A stretch of DNA of 64,000 nucleotides, from the NCBI GenBank assembly GCA_037501455.1, contig CM074857.1, forward strand, positions 103,387,501-103,451,500. The letters are read 5' to 3'. Numbering within the stretch: the stretch's first letter is position 1; each line of letters starts with the position of its first letter. Positions 23,234-35,625 of the stretch are shown here, in pieces. The position numbers were made by a program, and so were the translations under genes. A model generated the notes under the pieces. That model saw only the letters and a list, made by a program, of their open reading frames with translations. It was not told where the DNA came from and ran no database searches. The stretch comes from Lantana camara. Taxonomy: Eukaryota; Streptophyta; Magnoliopsida; Lamiales; Verbenaceae.

Positions 23234-25167
23234 TGTTGGAAAACACGAATCAGAAAGCAGCGGAATATAAAAAATTTTCCCAACAAAAGGATCTTGAACT
23301 CGCAATCGTGTATCCAAATTCGTAAAGATAGAAAACTTACTTTTCTTTTATTCTTTCTTGAAGCGTTTCAAGCCACCCAAGAACGCTCTTCTCGCGGCTT
23401 GATCCCCTCTCCTTGGTAAAGTTCGAATCTTCAAACTTCTAACTTGAAGTCTCTAGAGAAAGTCCACCAACTTGATCACAATCTAACTAGTAAGGATGCT
23501 AGTTCTCTAGTTAGTGTTTAGGCTTAACCTAGGGTTTAATTTAATCTTGGAGAAAGAAAGGTGTTCAACCCATGAACCAAAAGAATTGTCTATTAGCTCT
23601 AAAGGGGAGCATGAGCTCCCCTATATATAGGAAAGGAGAGGGACGGCCGAATTCCTTGTTGGGCAAGGATTTGGTTTATCTCTCTCCTATTACTTGATCA
23701 TCAAGTATTCTCCAACTTTGACTTTGAATTCTAATTCAAATCAACTTTCAAGAGAGCTAAAAATATCCAAACTATTTTTGGATAATTTTATACTTTATTT
23801 ATTATAAAATAAATAACTTATTTTTATCTAATTAATTAATTCATAATTAATTGACTAGATTATTTTTCTCCAAAATTAGACTTTCTTTTTAATTCAAAAT
23901 TAAACCAAAGTCTATTAAATAATTAACTAATTAATTATTTAATATATAACATATATATATACATACGTGTGTGACACGTATCACAGTGACACTTGTCACT
24001 CACGTGTGCCACACGTGTGACTTCACACGTGTGGAACCCTCTCGGCTCGATTAACTCGTTTAATCATTTTCAAGCCTCAACTCATGTAACCAAGTTGTTG
24101 TGTGTGACCCTCTAGGTTCTCAATTCAATTAGCAGTGACCCTAATTAATTAATTCACTAATTAATTAATCAGTCCACAGATTAAACGACCATAGTCTAGC
24201 AACAGGTGTTTAACCCCTAGCTGAATTGGAATGTTCGGATTCGACAGAACCTTTAAGTCATTGATTCATGTGAGATACAATCCTCCTACTTACTATCTCT
24301 CAACCAAGATCTAGGGCAAGGGAATAATCAGAACCCTAATAATCTGGTCTTAAAGCTAAGTGCATTTCATATCCATTTGATCTCAATCCAAGAAACCCTT
24401 TTCTTGATGTCTTGATCTACTGCCTTGGCCAAGGACTCCATATGGCATATGAATGAATTACACAATAAGAGATCACCTTGCAAATGCAAGTGTAGGTCTC
24501 ATTCACTTTCATGAATCACTTGTGCAGCCCCAGCATAAGCCTTGAATCAGTTGTCTAAGGCGACACCCTTTAAAGCTTATACCTAAGACTACAGAGTTAA
24601 CTCATAAAGTGACAAGGAACCTCAAGTCTAAGGATCAATTAATCACATCAATGACTCGTGAGATATTTCCTAATCTGGAAGTTTCCATTTCCTGAAATAG
24701 AAACTTCCTTTCCCATTTAGGAATGTTCTCACACGGGGCACCTCAGTGAACTTACTTATTCAAGTAAGCACCCTCATGTATCACACACGTATCAACTATA
24801 CACTTTGCACCTCCATGAAACAAGGTGGTCCTTCTTAAGGGCGTGATCCCACAAGCAAGCCTTAGAGGAGTCAGGTTGACACTCCCACTGTCTGTAGGAC
24901 TCATCGGCTTGGAGTATTTTACTAATCATGACTTATGTGATATAGGGCTCGTTTCATGAACCATTTCACCTAAATGGTAGAGTCCTAAAGTCATCAGGAT
25001 TAGGGGAGTTCTCATACATGCACAGCTAAAGTAAACGCATACCAAACAAGAGCACATAAAGAAGTGTTGCCTCAATTCGTTATTTTATTCAAAGATTGTC
25101 TGTGATTACAATAAGGAAAAGCACAAAGCGGATATACAATCGGCTTTCTAGGGCACTATTCCTAACA
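23234..25167 (-). mobile_element. Solo LTR 1 (copia-type, 1934 bp)
   Basis: TGTTGGAAAACACG...CTATTCCTAACA, flanked by ATGAC on both sides (23229-23233 and 25168-25172), with no interior. It is related to, but distinct from, the surrounding LTR. Solo LTRs arise by recombination between the two LTRs of one element. Orientation is minus, as on the minus strand it begins TGTTAGGAATAG. Confidence 0.92.
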
Positions 25168-25991
25168 ATGACATCATGTCGGATACGATCCTCCTACCAT
25201 CCTATCTCTCGATTAAGATCTAGGGCATGGGAATATGGAGAGCCCTACTAATCTTAATCTTAAAACAAAGTTCACTTTCATATTCCATTTGATCTCAATC
25301 CAAGAAAACCCCATTTTCTTGATGTCTTGATCTAACCACCTTGCGCAAGGATTTTAGGATGGAATCATGAATGACTTGTGTAATAAGAGATCATCTTGCC
25401 TACAGCAAGTGTAGGTCCTCTATTGATTCCAACAGTTCTCATATGCCACTTGTGTAATCCCAACATAGGCCGTGGTTTAGATGTCTATATGGCGACACCC
25501 TTTTGAGCCTATATCAAAGATTACAGAGTTAGCTCATATGAGACAATATGGAATCTCAAGTCTAAGGATTAATTCCTCACGTCATTGACATGTGAGATAT
25601 TTCCTAATCTGGAAGTTTCAGGAAACTTCCTTTCCCATTTAGGAATCTTCTCACACAGGGCACTCTCAGTGAACTTGTTCTTACAACAAGCACCCTTGTG
25701 TATTGTGTATGCATCAACTTATGCACTTTACACCCCATGGAACGGGATGATCCTTCTTAAGGACACAACTACACAAGCAAGTCTCAACAAAGACAAGTTC
25801 GACTCTCCCACTGTCTGTCAACCTCATTGACTAGGAGAAGTTTCTAATCCTCGCCTGTGGAGTTAAGAACTTGTTTCATGTGTAATTCCCATAATGACAA
25901 AGTTCTTAACGGCCTCATCGGATTAGAAAAGTTCTAGACATGCACACGTAATGGAAACATACAAAATACGTATTGGCACATAAGAAGTGTT
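25168..25991 (-). repeat. 5' LTR of copia, segment 2
   Basis: It resumes with ATGACATCATG and matches 15298 onward. It ends at GTGTT (25987-25991), the duplication of solo LTR 2. Confidence 0.92.
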
Positions 25992-28258
25992 TGTTGGGAA
26001 TAGTGCCCTAGAAAGCCGATTGTATATCCGCTTTGTACTTTTCCTTATTGTAATCATAGACAATCTTTGAATAAAATAACGAATTTAGGCAACACTTCTT
26101 TATATGCTCTTGTTTGGTATGCGTTTACTTTAGCTGTGTATGTATAAGAACTCCCCTAATCCTGATGACTTTAGGACTCTACCATTTAGGTGAAATGGTT
26201 CATGAAACGAGCCCTATATCACATAAGTCATGATTAGTAAAATACTCCAAGCCGATGAGTCCTACAGACAGTGGGAGTGTCAACCTGACTCCTCTAAGGC
26301 TTGCTTGTGGGATCTCGCCCTTAAGAAGGACCACCTTGTTTCATGGAGGTGCAAAGTGTATAATTGATACGTGCGTGATACATGAGGGTGCTTACTTCAA
26401 TAAGTAAGTTCACTAAGATGCCCCGTGTGAGAAGATTCCTAAATGGGAAAGGAAGTTTCTATTTCAGGAAATGGAAACTTCCAGATTAGGAAATATCTCA
26501 CGAGTCATTGATGTGATTAATTGATCGTTAGACTTGAGCTTCCATGTCACTTTATGAGTTAACTCTGTAGTCTTAGGTATAAGCTTTAAAGGGTGTCGCC
26601 TTAGACAACTGATTCAAGGCTTATACTGGGGCTGCACAAGTGACTCATGAAAGTGAATGAGAATCAAGAAAGGACTTACACTTGCATTTGCAAGGTGATC
26701 TCTTATTGTGTAAGTCATTCATATGCCATATGGAGTCCTTGGCCAAGGCAGTAGATCAAGACATCAAGAAAAGAGTTTCTTGGATTGAGATCAAATGGAT
26801 ATGAAATGCACTTAGCTTTAAGACCAGATTATTAGGGTTCTGATTATTCCCTTACCCTAGATCTTGGTTGAGAGATAGTAAGTAGGAGGATTGTATCTCA
26901 CATGAATCAATGACTTAAAGGTTCTGTCGAATCGAGACATTCCAATTCAGCTAGGGGTTAAACACCTGTTGCTAGACTATGGTCGTTTAATCTGTGGACT
27001 GATTAATTAATTAGTGAATTAATTAATTAGGGTCACTGCTAATTGAATTGAGAACCTAGAGGGTCACACACAACAACTTGGTTACATGAGTTAAGGCTTT
27101 AAAATGATTAAACGAGTTAATTGAGCCAAGAGGGTTCCACACGTGTGAAACCACACGTGTGGGTCACGTGACTGGACACGTGTCCTTGGGACAAGTGTGC
27201 CACACGTGTATAATTGTTTATATATTAAATAATTAATGTGCTAATTATTTAATAGACTTTGGTTAAATTTTGAATTAAAAGGAAAGTCTTATTTTGGAGA
27301 AATAAATCTATTTAATTAATTATGAATTAATTAATAAGATAAAATAAGTTATTTATTTATTAATAAATAAAGTATAAAACTACCCAAAAGGAGTTTGGAT
27401 ATTTAGCTCTCTTAAAAGTTGATTTGAATTAGAATTCAAAGTCAAAGTTGGAATTACTTGATGATCAAGTAATAAGAGAGAGAGAGGGACCAAATCCTTA
27501 GTCCATAAGGACTAGGTTCGGCCGCCCCTCTCTATCCTATATATAGGGGAGCTCGAGCTCCCCTTAGAGAGTGATTGTCAATTCTTTTGGTTCATGTGTT
27601 GAACACCATCCTTTCTCCAAGATCAAATAAACCCTGGGTTATGCCTAAACACTAACTAGAGAACTAACATCCTTACTAGTTAGATTGTAGTCAAGTTGAT
27701 GGACTATCTCTAGAGGGCTTCAAGTTAGAAGTCTTGAAAGATTCGAAAGAGATTTTGGGGATCAAGCGAAACGACTACAAAGGATGATGAAACGATTCTG
27801 AACCCAACAGAATACGAGTGAAAAAATCGAACCAAAGAAGATGGCGAAAACCGTTCGTCCATATCCTGAAGGATGAATTTTTTCACGAGGGTTTTATGGC
27901 TGGCAGATTTCTACTTTCGTAAAACTGGTTTTCGAAGGGAGTTTCAATCATGCCTTTCTCGTTTTATGTCTCTTTCTTTATGTTATATTGTTAAGCACTT
28001 TCCTTAACATGATTTGAATCTAGGATGGTGTGGATTATTATCTCTACAATGGATTCTGAAATAGAAAGAGATTTTCGAGGGACGGGTTGCCATTACCGCA
28101 TGAAGCGCGTTTGGGGGCGGCTCAAAACGTATCAAGAAAGCTACTGCCTAAGTGAGTTTCTTGATCTCTACGAATTTGGATTCACAATTGCGAGTATTCG
28201 ATCCTTTTGTTGGAAAATTTTTAAATTTCCGCTGCTTTCTGATTCCTGTTTACCAACA
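25992..28258 (+). mobile_element. Solo LTR 2 (same family as solo LTR 1, opposite strand)
   Basis: TGTTGGGAATAGTG...TTTACCAACA, flanked by GTGTT (25987-25991 and 28259-28263). It matches solo LTR 1 as reverse complement over most of its length (for instance GCCGATTGTATATCCGCTTT near 26027 against its complement near 25130). It has roughly 270 bp of extra sequence near 27780-28050. Confidence 0.92.
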
Positions 28259-28361
28259 GTGTTCGCCTGTGATTACAATCATTCGTATATTATTCAAAGA
28301 TTATCTGTGATATAGGAAAAGTCCCAAAGCATAACAGCTTTCTAGGGCACTATTCCCAATA
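28259..28361 (-). repeat. 5' LTR of copia, segment 3 (end)
   Basis: It matches the last ~100 bp of the left LTR, from the GCCTGTGATTACAATC region to the terminus, which here reads CCAATA. Confidence 0.9.
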
Positions 28362-29169
28362 GGAGTTCTGTGCGTGGGAGTCATGTTCCCGACGTACACC
28401 ATGTCATGGATGGTTGGGCTTTGCAAACCCACCATCACCCGGAGGAAGTAGGAGTTCATGAAATTGCTAATTGATCGCACTAATTGAATTGCATGATCAC
28501 TTGTTATTTAATAATCAAAGCATGTATTGTTCACGTTTGGTGTAAAGGTTGGAGAATTGCCCTCACTCGTCGGGCCATGTATTGAATGAAATTGATTAAG
28601 TAAAATGTTAAACTTGGTGATGGTAATCTCGGGCGAAGGACGATTATTCTTGAAACTTATACCCTTTTCCTTTTCAAATCTTTACCTGAGGCTACCACTT
28701 GCATGTGACTTGCGTTTATATATATGTATGCCCCTCACTCAGTCTTCGGTAGACTGGCACCCTCACTTTTCAGGTACACATGGTCGTGCTAGGTGGGAGT
28801 CTGAGTCATGTCTTTCATTCAGTTCAGTCTAGCATTACATTTCCATGTATTGGTACATTTATAGATTTATGCATGTATAATACGTAGGAGATGATAATGT
28901 ATTGATATATGTTGGTACTTATTAGTACTTATATTTTGATGTATATGGTGTAAATATGGTACCTATGCTAGTAATGATCATATAATGCTTCCGCTTTTGA
29001 ATTTTCATGTCTTGGTTTTAATTGAATTGGGGTTTAGTCTCGCCTAGCTAGCGTGTTTTGTATTGTTACCCGTTCGCTATATGTCGGGTTCATGTACGGA
29101 TTATCTATTTCGTATGTGGATCGGGCTATAGTGCGGGGGATGTAGTGCTTTGGGGTTTAGGGTGCTACA
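28362..29169 (+). repeat. 5' LTR of gypsy B, right part
   Basis: It resumes with GGAGT and matches 40600-41405. It ends GTGCGGGGGATGTAGTG and GGGTGCTACA at 29169, followed by the primer site. Confidence 0.93.
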
Positions 29170-29177
29170 TCTTAAGG

Positions 29178-29189
29178 TGGTATCAAAGC
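29178..29189 (+). other. Primer binding site of gypsy B
   Basis: TGGTATCAAAGC, eight bases after the LTR (spacer TCTTAAGG). It differs from the tRNA-iMet complement by one G-to-A change. Confidence 0.88.
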
Positions 29190-29423
29190 CCGGTTGCAAA
29201 ACCGAGGTTCTAGGGTCGTGTCTTATGAGTCTAAGTCGCACGGCATAGGATTAATTGTTACTTGAGAGTCTTGCCTTTAGTTGAATTATGTGATTTACTT
29301 GAGTTCTTGAATTCATTGAGCTACTTGATTCCTTGAAATGTGTGCTTTGTCGATGTTATGTAATTAATTGCACTCATTTGCATTTATTAATCAACCATGC
29401 ATGTATAATGATCTGATTTCAGG

Positions 29424-30470
29424 ATGCCTCCAGGTAGACCTCGTCGTGAGCATACCCCAGAGCATAGGGGACATCGTCATGAGCATGCTCCTCGTGCTCC
29501 TCCACCTCCACCCCCTCCTGCTCAGCCACAGGATTTCATGAACGCCTTAGTGGGTTTGATTGATCAAAGGCTCCGAGATTATGTACCTCCAGCACCACCT
29601 GCGCCACCAGCACCACCGGAGATTCCTATTTCTGCCATACTCCGGAGTTTCAGAACCAGCATCCTCCAAAATTTTATAAAGGCAATAATATTCAGGCAGA
29701 AATGTGGCTCAAGGAAGTTGAGAGGATCTAGGAGCTTATTCCTTGTGACACTCGGGAGAAAGTTCGCTTACTCCTGGTGGGAGAGTACTCAGATTGTATT
29801 ACAGGCTACTGGAGAGGTCATTACTTGGGAGATATTCGCCAGGGAGTTCAGGAACAAATTCATTCCACCAGCTTCTCGCACCCGCGGGTTGAGAGAGTTC
29901 ACTGAACTCAAGCAAGAAGGGAGGTCTGTTGATGAGTACATCGCAGAATTTGAGAGATTATCTCGCTATACACACAATATAGCGAGTGATGATTTTCATA
30001 AGGCGATGCAGTTCGCATAGGGACTCCAGCCAGACATACAGGTTACTTTGGAAGCCGATAACACGAGTACCTGGGCTAAGGCTACCACTAAAGCTTTAAA
30101 TGTTGAGGATTCAGTAAATGCAAGGAGGCCTATTCCTCGCGCTGGACAGGCTTCAGGCTCAGGCTCAGGACAGGGATCGAGCTCCGGGAAGAGGCCTATG
30201 CCTTACTCTGCACCACCCGCACAAAAAAGACCAGGAAAGAAATTTAAAGCAACGGGACCATCTCAGAAGGCTCCACGGGTACCTGCTTTACCACCGCCAC
30301 CTCAAAAATCGGGCTATAGATACTGTGGGCTACCTACGCACACTTATGATAATTGCAGACACCAGTTGGGATTATGTTTGATTTGTGGGAGCAACGAGCA
30401 TCGGGTAGATGGTTGTCCGGATCGCCAGGATCCACTCCCTGGAGGTCAGAGACCACTTGTGAGGGCTCGG
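29424..30470 (+). pseudogene. gag of gypsy B with zinc knuckles
   Basis: It starts ATG 29424 (MPPGRPRREHTPEH), with a proline-rich N-terminus and then the gag core. Between about 29640 and 29770 the true frame is shifted (FYKGNNIQAEMWLKEVERI reads in another frame, ending in a TAG) and then returns at WWESTQIVLQATGEV. EFTELKQEGRSVDEYI and FERLSRYTHNI follow. A TAG at 30018-30020 sits where element A has a Gln codon (MQFVQGL). The tail has a damaged first knuckle ([14 protein letters not shown]) and an intact CCHC one ([14 protein letters not shown], ~30379-30420). Two frame changes and one nonsense change make it inactive. Confidence 0.9.
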
Positions 30471-32360
30471 GCTTATGCGTTGGCTGGAGAGAAGCAGGAT
30501 GCAGAGATCGACCTTGCCGCTGTTATTGAAGGTACTATATGCATACATGGAACGAATATCCATACCTTATTTGATCCAGGAGCTACACACTCCTTTCTTG
30601 TGCATTCTATTGCTATTACTTTATCTTTGCCTGTTATATGTTCTTTTGTGCGCTATTTGGTTAGTTCTCCTTTTGGTAGTAGAAGAGAGACGGATCAGGT
30701 ATACAGGGATGTTCCAGTGAAGATTGAGGGTCGAGAATTTCTGACAGATTTTATTGTTATGCCGATGGAGAGGTATGGGTCTATTCTGGGGATGGATTGG
30801 TTATACAGGCATTGTGCTACAATGGATTGTCGGGCAAAGAAAATACAGTTGGGTTCAGAGGTTACTACAGGTTGGAATTCGAAGATGGTACCTCTACTTT
30901 CTTTCGCTGAGGCTAAGAAATTGGTTAAGAATGGGGCTATAGGATTCATTGCTTATATTCTAAATAAGCCCAAGGATCAGGTAAAGTTGGAGGACACCGA
31001 AATGGTAAAGGAATTTTCCGAAGTCTTTCCAAAAAAGTTGGATTCTTTGCCTCCTGAAAGAGAGATTAAGTTCGTGATTGATTTATATCCAAATGCAGAT
31101 CCTTACTCAAAGACTCCATATCGAATGGCTCCAGCTGAATTAAAAGAATTAAAAGTCCAACTTGATGCATTATTGGAAGTTGGGTATATCAGGCCAAGTT
31201 CTTCTCCCTGGGGTGCACCGGTTTTATTTGTAAAGAAAAAGGATAGAACTTTAAGAATGTGTATTGATTACCGGGAGCTGAATCGGATGACTATCAAGAA
31301 TAAGTATCCTTTTCCACATATCGAGGAATTATTTGACATACTTCAGGGCTCCAAAGTCTATTCGAAACTCGATTTAAGATAGGGGTATTACCAGCTGCAA
31401 ATCCGAGTAGACGATATTCCAAAGACGGGATTCAACACTTGGTACGGGCATTATGAGTTCGTGGTCATGCCATTTGGGTTAACTAATGCTCCTGCAGCTT
31501 TCATGGATATAATGCACCGAATTTTCAGGCCTTTCCTCGACAAATTTGTGGTAATCTTCATTGATGATATTTTGGTATTCTCCAAATCTGCCGAGGAACA
31601 TGCAAGACATCTCAGGCTCGTTCTACAGACGCTAAAGGAACATCAGTTGTTTGCAAAGTTCAGTAAATGTGTGAATTTTGGATAGACTGGGTGTCTTTCT
31701 TGGGGCACGTGATTTCGGGAAAAGGTTTGGAAGTCGATCCTTCAAAGATTGAGGCCGTGCTTAAATGGGAGAAACCGAAGAATGCCTCGGAGGTTAGAAG
31801 TTTCTTGGGATTGGCCGGATATTACAGAAGGTTTGTTCAGGATTTTTCCAAGATTGCCGCTCCGTTAACCCGATTGACAAAGAAAGATATCAAGTTTGTG
31901 TGGGATGAAAAGTGTGACCAAAGCTTTAACTTCTTGAAAGAAAAGTTGGTCTCAGCTCCGGTATTAGCACATCCAGAAGGTTCAGAGGAATATGCAGTTT
32001 ATACAGATGCTCCCAATGAAGGTTTGGGTTATATGTTGACTCAGAAAGGAGAAGTGATCGCTTATGCTTCCCGAAAGTTAAAAGATTATGAAAAGAATTT
32101 CCCTACCCACGACTTGGAGCTCGCAGTCGTGATTTTTGCACTCGGAAAATGGAGACACTACTTATACGGGACTTCTTTTGAGATTTTCACCGACCACAAT
32201 AGCCTCCAATATTTATTCACGCAGAAGGATTTGAATATGAGGCAACGACTTTAGATGGAAAAACTGGAAGATTATGATTGCACTATCAAGTATCATCCTG
32301 GGAAAGCCAATGTAGTCGCCGATGCACTTAGCAGGAAGGCGAGTGTATCAAATTTGGAAG
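30471..32360 (+). pseudogene. Protease, RT and RNase H of gypsy B
   Basis: Protease: [10 protein letters not shown] at ~30570 (D-P-G, as in element A). [39 protein letters not shown], then TAG at 31380-31382, [19 protein letters not shown] and catalytic FIDDILVFS (31558 onward). A 2-bp duplication of GT at about 31672 (AAATGTGTGAATTTTGG) shifts the frame inside KCEFW. RNase H follows with [29 protein letters not shown] and [14 protein letters not shown] at 32252-32254 replaces the RRW of element A. After the shift, one frame runs to 33589 with only stops in it. Confidence 0.9.
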
Positions 32361-33540
32361 TAAAGGAAAGTAAGGAAAGTGCTCCAATTATTTTAAAGGC
32401 TCGGGTTTCGAATATTACAATTCAACCGGAATTGAAGTACCAATTGTTTGAAGCTCAAAATAAAGATCCGAAGGTACAGAAGTTGGTAAGTAAAGCAAGA
32501 GCTGCTCCGGAAAGTCCTTTTGGGTTTGATGAGACCGGTTTGCTTTGGTTTAAAAACAGAGGGGTTATGCCTGAAGAATTGAAACGGGTCTTGCTTGAAG
32601 AAGCTCACAAGTCGGCCTATTCAATCCACCCGGGAGGAAATAAAATGTATAAGGACTTGAAGCAATATTATTGGTGGAAAGGATTAAAGAAAGATTTCGC
32701 CGAGTTTGTAAAGCATTGCTTAACTTGTCAGAAGGTAAAAGCTGAGCATCAGAAACCCGTTGGACTCCTATAGCCGTTACCTATTCCCAAATGGAAGTGG
32801 GAACAAGTAACGATGGATTTTGTATCCGGGGTACCAAAGGTGAAAGGTGGATTTGATGGTATTTGGGTAATTGTTAACCGATTCACTAAGTCTGCACACT
32901 TTCTATCGGTCCGGATGTCCTATAAAATTTTGAAGTTGGCTGAGATATACAACCGAGAGATCATCTGACTTCATGGGATTCCAATGAGTATAGTTTCAGA
33001 TCGAGACCCGAGATTCACATCTAAATTGTGGCAAGAATTACAGGCAGTGTTGGGGATGAGACTCAAGTTTAGCACAACACTCCACCCGCAAACAGACGGT
33101 CATTCAGAAAGATTAATAAGATATTTGGAAGATCTACTTCGGGCCTGTGCGATGGATTTTCATAATTCCTGGCAAGAACAGCTACCTCTGATTGAATTTG
33201 CATATAATAATAGTTATCAGGCTTTGATCGGGATGGCTCCTTATGAACTTCTCTATGGAAGGAAGTGTTGATCTCCGTTGTTTTTCGACTTGGAAGAATG
33301 GAAATGGTCAAAACAAGAAGGTGTAAAGAAAGGTGAAAAGTTAGAAAAACCTTCTAAAGTCATTCAGTCTATGATTGAAAAGGTTCAATTAATACAACAA
33401 CGGATGAAAGCTGCCCAAGACAGGCAAAAGAGCTATGCCGATACTCGCCGAAGAGATCTTGAATTTGAAGTTGGGGTATTTTTTAAAGTATCTCCAAGGA
33501 AAGGTTTCACTCGTATTGGAAAAGGAGGAATCAGAGATCG
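32361..33540 (+). pseudogene. Integrase of gypsy B, C-terminus replaced
   Basis: Zinc-binding region with H..H (AYSIHPGGNKMYKD) and CLTCQKV (~32720), then core residues in TMDFVSGVP (~32815), VSDRDPRF (~32997) and HSERLIRYLED (~33105), then FAYNNSYQALIGMAPYELL. Stops: TAG 32771-32773, TGA near 32966 (element A has CGA-type Arg here), TGA 33269-33271 (CGA Arg in A, RKCRSPLFF). The protein follows the family to KGFTRIGKGG and then changes abruptly to unrelated sequence at about 33528. This is the region where element A is also cut off. Confidence 0.88.
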
Positions 33541-33612
33541 TGAAATTTCAATTCCGGACAGTGGATGTCGAAGGAATCAGGGATCGTGAAATTTCAATTC
33601 CGGACAGTGGAA
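33528..33612. repeat. Tandem pair of about 46 bp at the integrase breakpoint
   Basis: GATCGTGAAATTTCAATTCC and GGACAGTGGA occur twice in succession, exactly where integrase homology ends. Confidence 0.88.
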
Positions 33613-33615
33613 GGT

Positions 33616-35400
33616 ACAAGTGATGCACAGGATCCTTGGAAATCTTGAAGACCGTGGGAAAGACGAAGCATGATCAGCAAGTCAAAGTAACCTCATGTTT
33701 GTAGGAACGAGAGAAAGCTACTGAGCTAATAGCTTACCACATTGGTGACAGGTTCCAAAGCATTCATAGCACGTGCATCATATTTCGCATTAATTATTTA
33801 TTCTTCTGGCCTTATGATTATCCGTGCATTTCTATTTGGTTTCGTTGCGCTAATGTGATGCATAGTTACCTGAGGTAAACGTGACACATGCATCGTCAAT
33901 TTTAACCCGACATGCATTTTAGTGTTTATTTGATAGGAAGTTCCTTCATCTCACCCATCAAGTATCGTTTTAACCGAGCCACCTCAGAATTCAGATGAAA
34001 GGAAATAATGGAGTTGCATAGGTAGGTAACGTTGGAGAAAATAAAGAACCTCAAATAAGGGGCAGGTTGATGGAAATGGGATTCAGAAAAAGAAGCGAAA
34101 TTAGAGTTGGCTTTGGGGTGTTGGATTGAACAAGAATAGAGAAGGGGGTTGCTATGTTCGTTAAATTCTTCCCTCCCCCAAATGAAATTGTTTTATCAAG
34201 AATTTCGGTGAAAGATGGATTGATGGAGTTCAAGATATAACGATAGAAAATTTAAGGGGGAGAGCGTAACCAAGAAGCAAAAATTAAAACTTGAAGTTGT
34301 GGCTGAAGAAATAAATAATAGGGATAACGGAAGTGCAATTAGAAAGATCCGGGGTTATGTTAGTGAGCAAAAATGAATAAGACGACTTTAACGATTGGCC
34401 ATTAAAACGAAGGTTAGGCCACTAAATTCGGGCTGAAGGTTTCCACGAGGAATTGGGAAGATAGTTCATTGAATTTTCTACATGTGTAAGTCGATTGGAA
34501 GATGGAGGAGTTACGGAAAAGTTAAGGAAACTCTCTAGTTGACTTATCGAGAGGGAATCAATTTGAATTAACACAGAAAGAGATGCTGTCAATAAAGCTT
34601 GGTCCAATGAGTTGGAAGGAGTTAAGAAGAAATAAAACCGAAGAGGATGAACATTGAGAAATCTAAATCAAAACCTAGGAATTGTCAAGAACCTTCTGTC
34701 TTCGATTTGAGAAATATGGGACTAATTATCGAATATAACCTTCAGGGGGTCAAAGGGAATGAACGGATCATAGGAACGGAAGATGGGAAAGGATTTGTAT
34801 TGAGAGAGACCATAAGAATAAACATCTTAAGGTCGGGATTGAATCATCAAGGTTGTTCAGAGTGGTTATCCTCGGGGATATGTTAGACTTTGATAGGGTA
34901 AAGGTAATAACTACAGACCTGAGTTCGGGACAAATGATTTAGGCGTATTCGGAGAAGTCAAGCTCGGTCAATTAAAAAGAATTGGTTGGTCGAACAAAGA
35001 TTATGGGAAATGGTGAAAATTGGAAACAGTACAAGTCAGAAGGAATTCAAGAGTATAATCCTTAAAGGATTCATCAATTGCTTCACCGGGGTACCCTGAG
35101 GAGGTTAAAGCCAAGTTGAGCACTAAGTTTATCTTCAGGACAGATCATGCACTGGACAACGACAACTTACAATTCTAAATTTCGCAACTACGGTGAACAG
35201 TACTTATAGCATCCATGATACATGCATCCATACAAACTTAACTCCAATAATTTTTATATTATGTGCTTTGATATCTCATCATGTTAAATTACTTGGAGCG
35301 TTTGATAACCAACGTGAACGATGTCTGTTACTTGCTTTGGGGTGTCTTACATGATTTTAATTATGGTTTTGCGTGCGTGGCTTGGGAGTATTGTAGACTT
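33616..35400 (+). other. Non-coding 3' interior, origin uncertain (probably family C)
   Basis: I recognise no protein or RNA here; open frames are under 80 codons. Because it lies between the integrase break and LTR C with its polypurine tract, I infer that it is the 3' interior of a family C element. Confidence 0.5.
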
Positions 35401-35414
35401 CCTTGCTCTTTTTT

Positions 35415-35590
35415 TTTGTTCGAGAGACGGGGTGCTCTCGTTGTTTGTAAAAGACGGGGATGCTCTTATTTTTGTTCGAGAGACGGGGTTCTCTCCTTGT
35501 TGTTTGAGAGACGGGGATTCTCTCCTTGTTGTTTGAGAGACGGGGATTCTCTCCTTGTTGTTTGTGAGGAACGGGGTTCCTTCATTATTT
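35415..35590 (+). repeat. About six ~29-bp units with GAGAGACGGGGATTCTCTC hairpin
   Basis: Repeated units share GAGAGACGGGG(A)TTCTCTC, an imperfect hairpin, joined by CTTGTTGTTT. The first units are diverged (GGTGCTCTCG, GGATGCTCTT) and the central ones are near identical. They lie about 40 bases before the polypurine tract. The 116-codon frame across them (35281-35631) follows from the repeat and is not taken as a gene. Confidence 0.85.
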
Positions 35591-35625
35591 GTTTTCAGGC
35601 GGATAGTGAATCCGAGGACGGATTC

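Larger units (their letters stand above)
14119..28361 (-). mobile_element. Ty1/copia LTR retrotransposon inside the LTR of gypsy B
   Basis: Direct LTRs lie at 14119-16220 and 22079-28361 (the second itself interrupted). Target duplication GGAGT is at 14114-14118 and 28362-28366. The uninterrupted target is visible in the 3' LTR of B near 40595. The primer site next to the right LTR and the polypurine tract next to the left one show minus orientation. The interior holds decayed copia pol in minus orientation. The right end reads CCAATA where the left LTR reads CCAACA, a terminal C-to-T change. Confidence 0.93.
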
